From Nocardioides sp. REDSEA-S33_B3 (GTDB taxonomy: Bacteria; Actinomycetota; Actinomycetes; Propionibacteriales; Nocardioidaceae), in assembly GCA_001627335.1 (NCBI GenBank), contig LUPK01000057.1:16183-80182 (forward strand): DNA of 64,000 nucleotides, read 5' to 3'. A program made the position numbers and the translations under genes. The notes below the pieces were generated by a model that saw nothing but the letters and a program-made list of their open reading frames with translations, searched no databases and was not told where the DNA came from. How positions within the stretch are numbered: the stretch's first letter is position 1; each line of letters starts with the position of its first letter. Below, in pieces: positions 27,654-36,595 of this stretch.

Positions 27654-27747
27654 GGCCCGACCGGCGTACGCCGGCGCGGCGACCGCCCGCGCGGCGCCGG
27701 TGAGCCGGCCCACGCGTAACCCCCGGGCCCAGGGGTAGTTTTCACCG

Positions 27748-29082
27748 GTGGAGGTGGAAGCGGTGGATCGGATCCCCAAGCCTGACCAGGTGGTCGCGGC
27801 GGCGAGCAACGTGGCGCAGAAGGTGCTCTACGGAGGACTCGCGGACCTGCGACCGATGCCGCGGACCCTCATCGACGAGGGCGAGCTGCGCGAGGTCTAC
27901 CACTACCGGCCCGCCGCCTCGGCCCAGGTGGAGGGCGACCCCGTCCTCCTCGTGACGCCGCTGGCGGCCCCCTCGATCTGCTACGACCTGCGTCGCGGCT
28001 GCTCGGTGGTCGAGCACCTGGTGACGAGCGGGCGACCGACGTACCTCGTGGAGTACGGCGAGGTGTCGTTCAAGAACCGCAACCTCGGCATGGAGCACTG
28101 GATCGAGGAGGTCGTCCCGACCGCGATCCGCGAGGTCTCCGCGCACGCCGGCGGCCGTCCGGTGCACGTCGTCGGCTGGAGCCTCGGCGGCATCTTCAGC
28201 CTGCTGGCCACCGCCGACGGCACGGACCTGCCGATCGCCTCGCTCACGGTCGTGGGCTCGCCGTTCGACGTCTCCCTGGTGCCCCTGGTGGCGCCGCTGC
28301 GTCCGCTGCTCAACATGGGGCTGACCCTGGGTGGCGGCCGCGGCGCGATCACGCGCGGCTACCAGATGCTGGGTGGGGCGCCGAAGCCGCTGGTGAAGTG
28401 GGCCTTCCAGCTCTCGTCGTTCCAGAAGCTGGTGACCAAGCCGATCGCCCTGGCCACCCACCTCGACGACGCCGACTTCCTCGCCCAGGTCGAGGCGGTC
28501 GACCGGTTCACCGCCAACATGATCGCCTACCCCGGCCGCACCTTCGGGCAGCTCTACCACCGGTTCGTGAAGGCCAACGCGCTCAAGGGCGGCACCTTCG
28601 AGCTCGAGGACCGCACCATCGACATCGGCGCGATCGACGTGCCGGTGCTGGTCTTCGCCGGCTCCACCGACGGGATCGCCCCGGTGCAGGCCGTCCGGGC
28701 CGTCACCCCGCTGCTCAAGGGGTCGCCCGAGGTGCGCTTCGAGATCGTGCCCGGCGGCCACCTCGGCATGCTGACCGGCCGGGCCGCCCGCGGCACGACC
28801 TGGGCGGTGCTCGACGAGTGGCTCGACCAGTGGTCGACCGACGCGGAGCCCGCGCAGGCCCCGGCGAAGAAGGCGGCTGCCAAGAAGGCTCCGGCCAAGA
28901 AGCCGGCTGCAAAGAAGACGCCTGCCGAGAAGACGCCTGCGAAGAAGGCTCCGGCGAAGAAGGCTCCGGCGAAGAAGGCTCCGGCGAAGAAGCCTGCCAA
29001 GAAGTCGGCGAGCAAGGAGACGATCGGCTCCAACCCGAGCCGTCGCTACTCCTCGCAGGGCTCGCGCAGCCTGGCCCGCTGA
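27748..29082 (+). CDS. PHA-synthase-like alpha/beta hydrolase with lysine-rich tail
   Basis: 444 residues. The first ~360 form an alpha/beta hydrolase resembling PhaC/PhaC-like proteins (VLLVTPLAAPSICYDLR, the elbow GWSLGG with Ser145, GSTDGIAPVQAV and the histidine in VPGGHLGML). PhaC proper has Cys in the elbow; Ser here suggests a hydrolase or a serine variant. Residues ~365-420 are a PAKK/AAKK repeat like histone H1 or the tail of PhaF phasins, followed by SNPSRRYSSQGSRSLAR. The tail could bind DNA, polyphosphate or granule surface. The GTG start follows a 94-bp gap after otsA. Confidence 0.8.
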   Translation: MEVEAVDRIPKPDQVVAAASNVAQKVLYGGLADLRPMPRTLIDEGELREVYHYRPAASAQVEGDPVLLVTPLAAPSICYDLRRGCSVVEHLVTSGRPTYLVEYGEVSFKNRNLGMEHWIEEVVPTAIREVSAHAGGRPVHVVGWSLGGIFSLLATADGTDLPIASLTVVGSPFDVSLVPLVAPLRPLLNMGLTLGGGRGAITRGYQMLGGAPKPLVKWAFQLSSFQKLVTKPIALATHLDDADFLAQVEAVDRFTANMIAYPGRTFGQLYHRFVKANALKGGTFELEDRTIDIGAIDVPVLVFAGSTDGIAPVQAVRAVTPLLKGSPEVRFEIVPGGHLGMLTGRAARGTTWAVLDEWLDQWSTDAEPAQAPAKKAAAKKAPAKKPAAKKTPAEKTPAKKAPAKKAPAKKAPAKKPAKKSASKETIGSNPSRRYSSQGSRSLAR

Positions 29083-29264
29083 CACCCCGGTCGGGGCCCG
29101 CCCGGCCCCCCGGTCCAGACGACCGCGAGGCGTCGTGCCCTGGCCCGATCGGGCCATGTCGGCGAGCCCTCTCACCCGGCGCCGGGCACGCCCGGCGGAC
29201 CTAGGGTCGGTGCTCCGGGGAGGCCGCCAGGTCCGCCCCCGCGAGGAGCACCCTGGAGGGCCGC

Positions 29265-30698
29265 ATGACCACGCCGTTGCTCGGACCAGCGTCCGGGACC
29301 ACGACGCCGCACGGGGCCCCGTCCGGCCCCACGCACGCCGGAGGGCCGCGGGTGCTGGCCCACGGTCGCGACTCCGGGCTCCCGGACGTCGACGCGCTCG
29401 CCGCCGAGACCCTGGCGGCGTACGCCGCCAGCGACGCGTGCTGCCCCGACGGTTTCCCTGAGCTGCCCCGCGCCGAGGCGAGCCTGGTCGGGTTCGGGCT
29501 CGACCTCGTCGACGCCCCCGGGGACGCGGTCGGCACGGTGACCGTCAGCGGCAGCGAGTCGGCGCTGATGGCGGTGCTGGCCGCCCGCCGGGCGCGCCCC
29601 GACGTGCGGCGCCCCTCGATCGTCCTGCCCGACACCGCGCACCCGGCGTTCCTGTCCGCGGCCGACCTGCTGGGGGTCCGCGCGGTCGTGGTGCCGACCG
29701 ACGCCGCCCGCCGCGCCCAGGTCGGGCCGATGGCCCACGCGATGGACGAGGACACCGTGCTGGCCGTGGTCTCGGCCCCGACCGCCGCCCACGGCGTGGT
29801 CGACCCCGTGGCCTGGATCGGGACGGCCGCCGCCGCCAAGGGAGTGCCGTTGCACGTGGACGCCGGTGAGGACGGCTGGCTGCTGGCCTTCGGCGAGCGG
29901 CTGGGGCGCATCGTCCCCCCGTGGACCTTTGCCGTCGCCGGGGTCACCAGCATCTCGATGGAGCTGCACGCGCACGCCCACGCGCCCCGAGGCGCTGCGC
30001 TGCTGCTGCACCGTGACGCGTCCGGCCGGCAGCCTGGCGCGACCGGTGCCACCGGCGCCGCCGACCTCGCCGGTCGCCCGCTGGTCAGCCCGACGATCGG
30101 TCTCAGCCGCCCGGGGGCGCCCATCGCGGCGGCCGCCCGGGTGGTCTCCGGCATCGGCCACGACGGCTACCTCCGCCTCGCCGCGCAGACGTTCGGGGCC
30201 GTGGAGGCGATGGTCGCCGGCGTACGCGCCCTCCCGGGGCTGTCTCTGGCCTGCGAGCCGGACGCCTCGCTCGTGCTGCTGCGAGCCGACGGGGACGCGG
30301 ACGTGTTCACGGTGGCCGCGGAGCTCCGCTCCCGGGGCTGGTACGCCGACTGCCAGCCCTCGTGGGGCGATCTGCCCGCCCTGCTGCGACTCGGCGTCGG
30401 CGCCGGCACGCGGGCCCACGTCGAGGAGCTGCTCGACGCGCTGCGCGAGTCGGCCGCCGCGGCCGAGGTGACGGGCCCGGCGCGACTGCCCGGCCGGGTG
30501 ACCGACCACCTGCTGCGGCTCAGCCCCGAGCACCTGACGGGCCAGGACGTGCGGACCCTGCTGGAGACGCTCGGCATCGACCCGCTGGGCGACCCGGTCC
30601 CGCTGCTGGACGCCCTGGTCGACGCCGCACCGACCCGGCTGCGGCCCGCGATCGTCGGCCGGCTGGCCGACCTGCGCAGCGCTCCGACGCGGGGCTGA
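29265..30698 (+). CDS. PLP-dependent decarboxylase homologue lacking the catalytic lysine
   Basis: 477 residues related to the sphingosine-phosphate lyase/glutamate decarboxylase class. SGSESALMAVLAARRA corresponds to the PLP-phosphate loop and VPLHVDAGEDGWLL to the HVDA block with the PLP-contacting Asp. Where active enzymes have a DxHK[YF]GYAPKG lysine segment, this protein reads MELHAHAHAPRG, with Ala236 at the PLP-lysine position. It should therefore not form the usual internal aldimine. The last ~90 residues after the fold (RLPGRVTDHLLRLSPEHL ...) are an extra helical region. The ATG has GGAGGG at correct spacing. It may be a regulator, scaffold or enzyme with another chemistry. Confidence 0.75.
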   Translation: MTTPLLGPASGTTTPHGAPSGPTHAGGPRVLAHGRDSGLPDVDALAAETLAAYAASDACCPDGFPELPRAEASLVGFGLDLVDAPGDAVGTVTVSGSESALMAVLAARRARPDVRRPSIVLPDTAHPAFLSAADLLGVRAVVVPTDAARRAQVGPMAHAMDEDTVLAVVSAPTAAHGVVDPVAWIGTAAAAKGVPLHVDAGEDGWLLAFGERLGRIVPPWTFAVAGVTSISMELHAHAHAPRGAALLLHRDASGRQPGATGATGAADLAGRPLVSPTIGLSRPGAPIAAAARVVSGIGHDGYLRLAAQTFGAVEAMVAGVRALPGLSLACEPDASLVLLRADGDADVFTVAAELRSRGWYADCQPSWGDLPALLRLGVGAGTRAHVEELLDALRESAAAAEVTGPARLPGRVTDHLLRLSPEHLTGQDVRTLLETLGIDPLGDPVPLLDALVDAAPTRLRPAIVGRLADLRSAPTRG

Positions 30699-30715
30699 CC
30701 GGGGCTGATCCCGGC

Positions 30716-31684
30716 TCAGCGCGTGGGTGTGACCGCCATGAACGCTTCGACGGCCGCGAGGTCGTAGGCACCGGCGTCGGTGCCGAGCCCGCCGGCGACC
30801 TGGGCGGCGGTGGCGCAGCCGAGGGCGGCGGAGTCGGCCAGCGAGCGACCCTGCGCGCGACCGAGGACGAACCCGGCGGAGAAGGCGTCCCCGCAGCCGG
30901 TGGTGTCGACGACGTCGACGGCGTAGGCCGGCACCTCGATCACCTCGTCGCGGGTGACGACCAGCGCACCTCGGGCGCCCTGGGTGACGGCGACGCAGCC
31001 GGCCCCGGCCTCCACGAGCGCCCGCGCCCCGGAGGCGAGGTCGGCGGCCCCGGTGAAGCCGAGCACCTGCTCGTCGTTGGGCAGCAGGTAGTCGGTGTGC
31101 GGGAGCGCGTCGGCGATCCACGCCAGCATGTCGGGGTCGCCGGGGGCCAGCACGTCGAGGGAGGTCGTGGCGCCGGCCGAGCGGGCGGCGGCCAGCAGCT
31201 CGCCCGCGGCCGGGCCGCCGAGGAACTCCGGGCCCCCGAGGTGGACGTGGTCGGCGAGGTGCGCGGCGGCGTCGAGGTCCTCGAGGGTGAAGGCCCCGTT
31301 GGCGCCGATGCAGTGCCAGGCCGGGCGCTCCCCCGAGGGCCGCACGGGGATGACCGAGGACGAGGTCTGGTGCTCGGCCTTGCGCACGAGCCCGGCGACG
31401 TCGACGCCCTCCTCGGCCAGCAGCGCGAGCAGGGTCACGGCGGTCATGTCGTCGCCGACCGCACCGAAGGAGGAGACCTCGGCGCCGAGTCGGGCCAGCA
31501 CCAGTCCGGTGCCGCCCGCGGTGCCGGCCGCCGACATCCGGATGGTCTCGACGAGCTGGCCGTCGGAGCCCGACGGGATCGACTCGACCCCGATGACGTG
31601 GGTGTCGAGGACGTGCACGCCGACGACGCTGATCCGGGTGCTGATCCGGGCGCTGATCCGGGCGCTGGTCCGGGTGGGGCTCAT
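30716..31684 (-). CDS. PfkB family carbohydrate kinase
   Basis: 322-residue ribokinase-like sugar or nucleoside kinase. GGTGLVLARLGAEVSSFGAVGDD is the N-terminal PfkB block and VVDTTGCGDAFSAGFVLG is signature 2 with the catalytic Asp. The N-terminus (TRTSARISARISTRIS) is encoded by a 12-bp tandem repeat (ctgatccgggcg-like, 31629-31676), so the natural start may be at the VVGVHVLDT segment. It follows a class II aldolase and a TetR gene on the same strand, a kinase/aldolase pair typical of deoxy- or pentose-sugar catabolism. Confidence 0.88.
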   Translation of the reverse strand: MSPTRTSARISARISTRISVVGVHVLDTHVIGVESIPSGSDGQLVETIRMSAAGTAGGTGLVLARLGAEVSSFGAVGDDMTAVTLLALLAEEGVDVAGLVRKAEHQTSSSVIPVRPSGERPAWHCIGANGAFTLEDLDAAAHLADHVHLGGPEFLGGPAAGELLAAARSAGATTSLDVLAPGDPDMLAWIADALPHTDYLLPNDEQVLGFTGAADLASGARALVEAGAGCVAVTQGARGALVVTRDEVIEVPAYAVDVVDTTGCGDAFSAGFVLGRAQGRSLADSAALGCATAAQVAGGLGTDAGAYDLAAVEAFMAVTPTR

Positions 31685-31703
31685 GCCTGACCTCTCATGG
31701 TGC

Positions 31704-32351
31704 TCATCCTGGGTTGCCGTAGTTGCGGGCGAGGGCCGCGAGCACGACCTCGTGCTGCTGCTCCTCGGTGAGGGTGCGGACCGGGCCCAGGGCGCTGGCC
31801 CGGTGGTGCAGGGCGCACAGCCACTCCAGCAGCAGCGCCCGCTCAAGGGCCTGGTCGAGGCTGCTGCCGTGCGCGACCGCGCCGTGGTTGGCCATCAGCG
31901 CCACGCTGCGGCCCTCCAGCGCCGCCCGGACGCCGTCGGCCAGCTCGGGGGTCCCGAAGGTGGAGTACGGCGCCACGCGGATCGGGCCGCCGAGCAGCAG
32001 CTGCTGGTAGTGGGCGACCGGCAGCTCGTCGAGGACGCAGGCGACCGCGGTCGACCAGGGCGCGTGGACGTGCACGACCGCGGCGCAGCCGCTGTCGGCG
32101 TACACGCCGAGGTGGAGGGGGAGCTCGGAGGTCGGCGCTGCGGCGGCCGGATCGCGGGGTGCGCCGTCGAGCCCGACGGCGACGACGTCGTCGGCGGTGC
32201 AGCGCGCCAGGTCCACCCCGGAGGCGGTGACGAGGACGTCGTCGCCGTCGCGGACCGACAGGTTGCCTCCGGTGCCGACGACCAGGCCCTCGTCGGCGAC
32301 GCGTCGCGCGGCGGCGGCGAGCTCCTCGCGCAGGCTGGGACGGTCGCTCAC
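31704..32351 (-). CDS. Class II aldolase/adducin family protein
   Basis: 215 residues resembling L-fuculose-phosphate aldolase. GTGGNLSVRDGDDVLVTASGVD is the phosphate-binding loop, VVHVHAPWSTAVAC has the two zinc histidines and LMANHGAVAHG the third; the acidic residue in SELPLHLGVYAD is the fourth site. It likely cleaves a ketose-1-phosphate made by the neighbouring PfkB kinase. The GTG start overlaps the TetR stop (GTGA), so regulator, aldolase and kinase form one operon. Confidence 0.9.
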   Translation of the reverse strand: MSDRPSLREELAAAARRVADEGLVVGTGGNLSVRDGDDVLVTASGVDLARCTADDVVAVGLDGAPRDPAAAAPTSELPLHLGVYADSGCAAVVHVHAPWSTAVACVLDELPVAHYQQLLLGGPIRVAPYSTFGTPELADGVRAALEGRSVALMANHGAVAHGSSLDQALERALLLEWLCALHHRASALGPVRTLTEEQQHEVVLAALARNYGNPG

Positions 32352-33064
32352 GCCGGCACGCCTGCCAGGCCGGCGTCGGTGGCGTAGCGCTCGAGGTAGG
32401 CGGTCATCATCGTGATGCCCTCCTCGACCAGGGCGACGTCGCCGTCGGGGGTGTTCTCGTAGGCCAGCTGGAAGACGCGGTCGCCGACCTCGACGGCGAG
32501 CGTGGCCGCGTCGAGCGTGAGGTCCTCGCGGCACAGGCCGCGCTCGAGGGCGAAGCTGCGCAACGCGTCGGCGACCCGCGCGTTGTGGGCCCGGCCGAAG
32601 CGGGCCACGGCCACGTTGGTGCGCCCGCGGAGGTAGATCTCGACGAAGGCGGGTCGGCGGCGGTAGACGGTGACGAAGGCCTGCATGGCCACGCGCACCA
32701 CGCTCCCGACGCTGAGCACCTCCAGCGCGGCGAGGTCCTCGGCGACCTGGGCGTCCATCTCCTCCATGTCGCGCCCGGCGAGCGCGAGGAGGACGGCCTC
32801 CTTGTCCCCGAAGTACTGGTAGAGCGAGGCCACCGGCACCTGCGCCTCCGAGGCGATGGCCCTCGTGGTGAGCGACTCGACCCCGTCGGCGAGGACCAGC
32901 CGCTCGGCGGCGTCGAGGATGGCCTCCACGCGCTTGCGGCTGCGCTGCTGGCTCGGCACGCGGCGCACGGCACCCGTGACCGGGTCGGGGGCGGTCTCGT
33001 TGGACGCCTCGGAGGGACGCGCGGTCGGCACAGCGATCTGCGTCTCAGCTCGTTCCACCGGCAT
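32348..33064 (-). CDS. TetR family transcriptional regulator
   Basis: 238 residues with the TetR helix-turn-helix at about 45-90 (ILDAAERLVLADGVESLTTRAIASEAQVPVASLYQYFGDKEAVLLAL). The C-terminal ligand domain is unassigned. An upstream in-frame ATG (near 33111) would add ~15 residues without homology and overlap the operator. It heads the aldolase-kinase operon and is divergent from an amine oxidase gene across a 65-bp region that holds a nested dyad, so it probably controls both directions. Confidence 0.9.
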   Translation of the reverse strand: MPVERAETQIAVPTARPSEASNETAPDPVTGAVRRVPSQQRSRKRVEAILDAAERLVLADGVESLTTRAIASEAQVPVASLYQYFGDKEAVLLALAGRDMEEMDAQVAEDLAALEVLSVGSVVRVAMQAFVTVYRRRPAFVEIYLRGRTNVAVARFGRAHNARVADALRSFALERGLCREDLTLDAATLAVEVGDRVFQLAYENTPDGDVALVEEGITMMTAYLERYATDAGLAGVPA

Positions 33065-33082
33065 GTGTCGGAGTGTAGGGTA

Positions 33083-33123
33083 CCGATCCTGAAACTGACA
33101 CATGTTCATGTTTCCACGATCGG
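33083..33123. promoter_or_regulatory. Nested dyad between TetR and amine oxidase genes
   Basis: Outer arms CCGATC (33083-33088) and GATCGG (33118-33123) enclose GAAAC (33091-33095) and GTTTC (33110-33114), with ACATGT near the centre. A likely TetR operator controlling both divergent promoters. Confidence 0.5.
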
Positions 33124-33129
33124 AGCGCC

Positions 33130-34692
33130 ATGACCCAGGCCCAGCACTCCCCCACACCCTCGCACGGCTCCTTGCACGCTGCCCGGCACCCTGCACTGTC
33201 GCGTCGTCACCTGCTCACCACCGGCGCCGCCGGCACCGCCGCCGCGACCGGGGGGCTGCTGCTCTCCGCGGGCGCGGCCGACGCCCGCTCGGGCGGCGGG
33301 GGCGGAGGCCGTCAGGGACGCCTGCCGCGGAAGGTCGACGTCGTGGTCGTCGGCGCCGGCATCTCCGGCCTCGTCGCCACCCGGGAGCTGCTCGAGCAGG
33401 GCCTGGACGTCCTGTGCGTCGAGGCTCGCGACCGGGTCGGCGGGCGGGTGCTCAACCACAGGCTGCGCTCCGGCGGGGTGATCGAGGCCGGCGGCGCGTT
33501 CGTCGGCCCCACCCAGGACCACATCCTCGCGCTCGCGAAGGAGCTGAAGGTCCGCACGTTCCTGGAGTACAACGAGGGCAACAGCGTCTACATCTCCTCG
33601 CTGACCGGCCGTCAGGAGTACTCCGGCACCGTCCCGCCGGACCCCACCATCCTCCCCGACGCCGCGATCCTGCTGACCCGGCTGGACTCGATGGCCGCCG
33701 AGATCGACGTCAGCGCCCCGTGGTCGCACCCCAGCGCCCTGGAGTGGGACGCCATGAGCCTGGGCGAGTTCATCCGCCGCAACGCGCTCAACTCCAGCGG
33801 CGTCGGCAACCTCATCAAGTCCTGGACCCAGCCCGGCTTCGGCGCCGACCCCGACGAGCTCTCGCTGCTGTTCGTGCTGTGGTACATCGCCTGCTCGGGC
33901 AACGAGACCAACGTCGGCACCTTCTCCCGCAACTCCGACACCGCCGGCGGCGCCCAGGAGAGCCGGCTCATCGGGGGCTCCCAGCTCATCCCGCTGCGCC
34001 TGGCCCGCAAGCTCGGCGACGCGGTGGCGCTCGACGCCGCCGTGCAGCGCATCGAGCAGAAGGACGGGCGGGTGCTCGTGCGCACCAAGCGCGGCACGGT
34101 CCGCGCCAAGCGCGTCGTCGTCGCCTGCCCGCCGCCGATGGTCCTCGACATCGACTGGTTCCCCCGCCTGCCCATGCGCCGCACCCAGCTGCTGCGCCAC
34201 ATGGACATGGGTCAGCTGATGAAGTGCGACGCCGTCTACGAGACGCCGTTCTGGCGCGAGGACGGGCTCAACGGGTTCGGCATCAACGACGCCGGCGCCG
34301 CCCGCGCGGTCTTCGACAACTCCCCCGCCTCCGGCGACCCGGGCGTGCTGCTGGCCTTCGTCGGCGGCTCGACCTGGCGCAGGTACGGCCCGCTCTCCCG
34401 CAAGGAACGGCGCAAGGCCGTCCTCGAGGGCTTCGCGGCGATGTTCGGCGAGAAGGCGCTCAAGCCGATCGAGTACACCGAGCAGGACTGGACCAAGGAG
34501 CGGTGGACCGAGGGCGGCCCCACCGCCTTCCACGCACCCGGCACCCTGACCGACTTCGGCCCGGCGATCCGCCAGGTGTTCGGTCGCGTGCACTGGGCGG
34601 GCACGGAGACCTCGACGTACTGGTCGGGCTACATGGACGGCGCCGTCCGCGCCGGCCAGCGCGCCGCGATCGAGGTCGGGGAGCGGCTGTGA
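33130..34692 (+). CDS. Flavin monoamine oxidase, Tat-exported
   Basis: 520 residues. The N-terminus carries a twin-arginine signal (LSRRHLLTTGAAG followed by a hydrophobic stretch to about residue 50), so the enzyme is folded with FAD before export. The FAD Rossmann motif is VVVVGAGISGLVATREL, then EARDRVGGRV, and the C-terminal flavin motif is VHWAGTETSTYWSGYMDGAVRAG. It resembles putrescine/primary amine oxidases and would oxidise an amine to an aldehyde outside the membrane. Its stop overlaps the start of the next gene (GTGA). Confidence 0.92.
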   Translation: MTQAQHSPTPSHGSLHAARHPALSRRHLLTTGAAGTAAATGGLLLSAGAADARSGGGGGGRQGRLPRKVDVVVVGAGISGLVATRELLEQGLDVLCVEARDRVGGRVLNHRLRSGGVIEAGGAFVGPTQDHILALAKELKVRTFLEYNEGNSVYISSLTGRQEYSGTVPPDPTILPDAAILLTRLDSMAAEIDVSAPWSHPSALEWDAMSLGEFIRRNALNSSGVGNLIKSWTQPGFGADPDELSLLFVLWYIACSGNETNVGTFSRNSDTAGGAQESRLIGGSQLIPLRLARKLGDAVALDAAVQRIEQKDGRVLVRTKRGTVRAKRVVVACPPPMVLDIDWFPRLPMRRTQLLRHMDMGQLMKCDAVYETPFWREDGLNGFGINDAGAARAVFDNSPASGDPGVLLAFVGGSTWRRYGPLSRKERRKAVLEGFAAMFGEKALKPIEYTEQDWTKERWTEGGPTAFHAPGTLTDFGPAIRQVFGRVHWAGTETSTYWSGYMDGAVRAGQRAAIEVGERL

Positions 34693-35753
34693 GGCGGCTG
34701 GTCCTGCGGAGCGTGGCCGGCCTGCTGGCCGGGTCGCTGGCGCTGCTGCTCCCGCCGGTCGCGACCTCGGCTGCCGCGAGGGACGGGGAGGTCCCAGAGA
34801 AGTGGACCACCACCGTCTTCGCCCGGGTCCCCTCGCCCGGCGCTCCGGCGTACGTCCACGTCCACACCAACAAGCGGGTGTACGCCGGCACCTACGCAGC
34901 CCCCGACGGCCAGCCGTCCAAGGTCTTCGAGTGGACCCGGTCCGGCACCCTGCTGCGCTCCTGGGCGGTGCCCGGTCAGGACCTCGAGGGCGGCGAGCAC
35001 GGCGTGCAGGTGGCCGCGCAGACCCGGTCGGGTCGCCTGGTCGTGCTGGACACCACCACGTCGCGGATCCTGACGCTGGACGTGACCAGGGGCCGCTGGC
35101 GCACGATCGCCACGCTGCCCGAGGGCTCGGTGCCCAACTACGCGACGTGGGCCCCCGGCGGGCTCTACGTCACCGACTACGGCGACGGGGTCGTCCACCG
35201 CGTGACCCGGCGAGGCAAGGTCACCGAGTGGCTGCGCGACCCGGCGCTGGACGGCCTGCTCGGCTTCGGCACGACCGGCATCCGCTACCTGCCCGAGGAG
35301 CGCAGCTTCCTGCTGACCCAGCAGACCCTGTCGACCGGCGACGCGCTGCCCACCAACGGCGCGCTGCTGCGGGTCCCCCTCGAGGGCCGCGCCCCCGGCG
35401 ACGTCGAGGTCGTGTGGACCAGCCAGCCCACCGACCTCCCCGACGGCTTCGGCATCGGCCGGCGCACCGGGCACGTGTACGTCGCGATGGTCGGCCTCAC
35501 CAACCGGATCGCCGAGATCGACCCGGCCACCGGCGAGGAGGTCGACTCCTTCCCCGCCGTCCCGCTCGTGGGCGAGAACGGCTCGGAGATCCCCTTCGAC
35601 TCCCCGTGCAACGCGACGTTCCTCGGCAAGACGGTGCTGGTCGCCAACCAGTCCGCGATCCAGGGCGACGCCTCGCACCACGCCGTGCTGCGGGTCCACG
35701 TGGGCGAGCGCGGTGTCGCGCCGTACCTGCCGAAGAAGGCCCGCTTCCGCTGA
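34689..35753 (+). CDS. Secreted SMP-30/gluconolactonase-like beta-propeller protein
   Basis: 354 residues with a Sec signal peptide ([27 protein letters not shown], cleavage near residue 30). The body is a run of beta-propeller blades ([53 protein letters not shown]). It resembles SMP-30-like lactonases or strictosidine-synthase-like proteins, but metal ligands were not verified. It is translationally coupled to the Tat amine oxidase, so both act outside the cell on the same or linked substrates. Confidence 0.82.
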   Translation: MRRLVLRSVAGLLAGSLALLLPPVATSAAARDGEVPEKWTTTVFARVPSPGAPAYVHVHTNKRVYAGTYAAPDGQPSKVFEWTRSGTLLRSWAVPGQDLEGGEHGVQVAAQTRSGRLVVLDTTTSRILTLDVTRGRWRTIATLPEGSVPNYATWAPGGLYVTDYGDGVVHRVTRRGKVTEWLRDPALDGLLGFGTTGIRYLPEERSFLLTQQTLSTGDALPTNGALLRVPLEGRAPGDVEVVWTSQPTDLPDGFGIGRRTGHVYVAMVGLTNRIAEIDPATGEEVDSFPAVPLVGENGSEIPFDSPCNATFLGKTVLVANQSAIQGDASHHAVLRVHVGERGVAPYLPKKARFR

Positions 35754-35763
35754 CCCGGCCCTC

Positions 35764-35840
35764 GCCGGTCTCGACGCCGGTCTCGACGCCGGTCTCGAGG
35801 CCGGTCTCGACGCTCGCTCCGCTCGCACCTCGACCAGCGG
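35764..35840. repeat. 12-bp tandem repeat and dispersed GGTCTCGAC element
   Basis: Four copies of GCCGGTCTCGA[C/G] at 35764-35811 run into GCTCGCTCCGCTCGCACCTCGACCA, a member of the dispersed GGTCGAG family. They lie in the 106-bp gap before ung. Confidence 0.75.
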
Positions 35841-35859
35841 ACTGGCTAGCCTCCCGGCC

Positions 35860-36567
35860 ATGAGCGCGCTGGCCGGACTCGTGGACAAGGGCCTGATGGC
35901 GCCGGACTGGGCCGAGGCCCTGGCGCCGGTGGACCAGCAGGTGGCCGCGATGGGGGCGTTCCTGCGCGAGGAGATCGCTGCCGGCCGCAGCTACCTCCCG
36001 GCGGGCGAGAACGTCTTCCGCGCCTTCCGGCGCCCGCTGGCCGACGTCAAGGTGCTCGTCGTCGGGCAGGACCCCTACCCCACGCCCGGCCACCCGATCG
36101 GCCTGTCCTTCGCGGTGGAGCGCGACGTGTGGCCGCTGCCGCGCAGCCTGGTCAACATCTACGTCGAGCTGCGCGACGACCTCGGCATCGTCCCGCCGCG
36201 GCACGGCGACCTCTCCGGCTGGGCCGACAGCGGCGTCATGCTGCTCAACCGCGCCCTCACCGTCGCGCCCGGGTCTCCCGCGTCGCACCGCGGCAAGGGC
36301 TGGGAGCCGATCACCTCGGCCGCCATCGACGCGGTCGTACGCCGCCACGCCGCGGGCCACCCGCTCGTGGCCGTGCTCTGGGGGCGCGACGCACAGTCGT
36401 TGCGGCCGGCGCTCGGCGACGTCCCGTGCCTCGAGTCGGCGCATCCCTCCCCGCTCTCGGCGCGGCGCGGCTTCTTCGGGTCGCGCCCGTTCTCCCGGGC
36501 CGATGCGCTGCTGCGCGAGCAGGGCGGCGAGCCGGTGGACTGGACGCTGGGGGTCTCACCGGAATAG
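35860..36567 (+). CDS. ung: Uracil-DNA glycosylase
   Basis: Family 1 UDG removing uracil from DNA, 235 residues. The water-activating motif [18 protein letters not shown] and the DNA-intercalation motif [20 protein letters not shown] are complete. [10 protein letters not shown] corresponds to the uracil-recognition block with the conserved Asn. The ATG at 35860 gives the usual N-terminus. Confidence 0.96.
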   Translation: MSALAGLVDKGLMAPDWAEALAPVDQQVAAMGAFLREEIAAGRSYLPAGENVFRAFRRPLADVKVLVVGQDPYPTPGHPIGLSFAVERDVWPLPRSLVNIYVELRDDLGIVPPRHGDLSGWADSGVMLLNRALTVAPGSPASHRGKGWEPITSAAIDAVVRRHAAGHPLVAVLWGRDAQSLRPALGDVPCLESAHPSPLSARRGFFGSRPFSRADALLREQGGEPVDWTLGVSPE

Positions 36568-36568
36568 A

Positions 36569-36590
36569 TTGAAGCCTCAACTACTTGAGG
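36569..36590. promoter_or_regulatory. Overlapping TTGA/TCAA dyads before the LigB dioxygenase
   Basis: TTGA-AGCC-TCAA (36569-36580) overlaps CCTCAA-CTAC-TTGAGG (36575-36590). They end five bases before the ATG and include its GAGG ribosome site, so a bound repressor (a MarR-type protein would fit) would block translation start and transcription. Confidence 0.45.
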
Positions 36591-36595
36591 TGACC

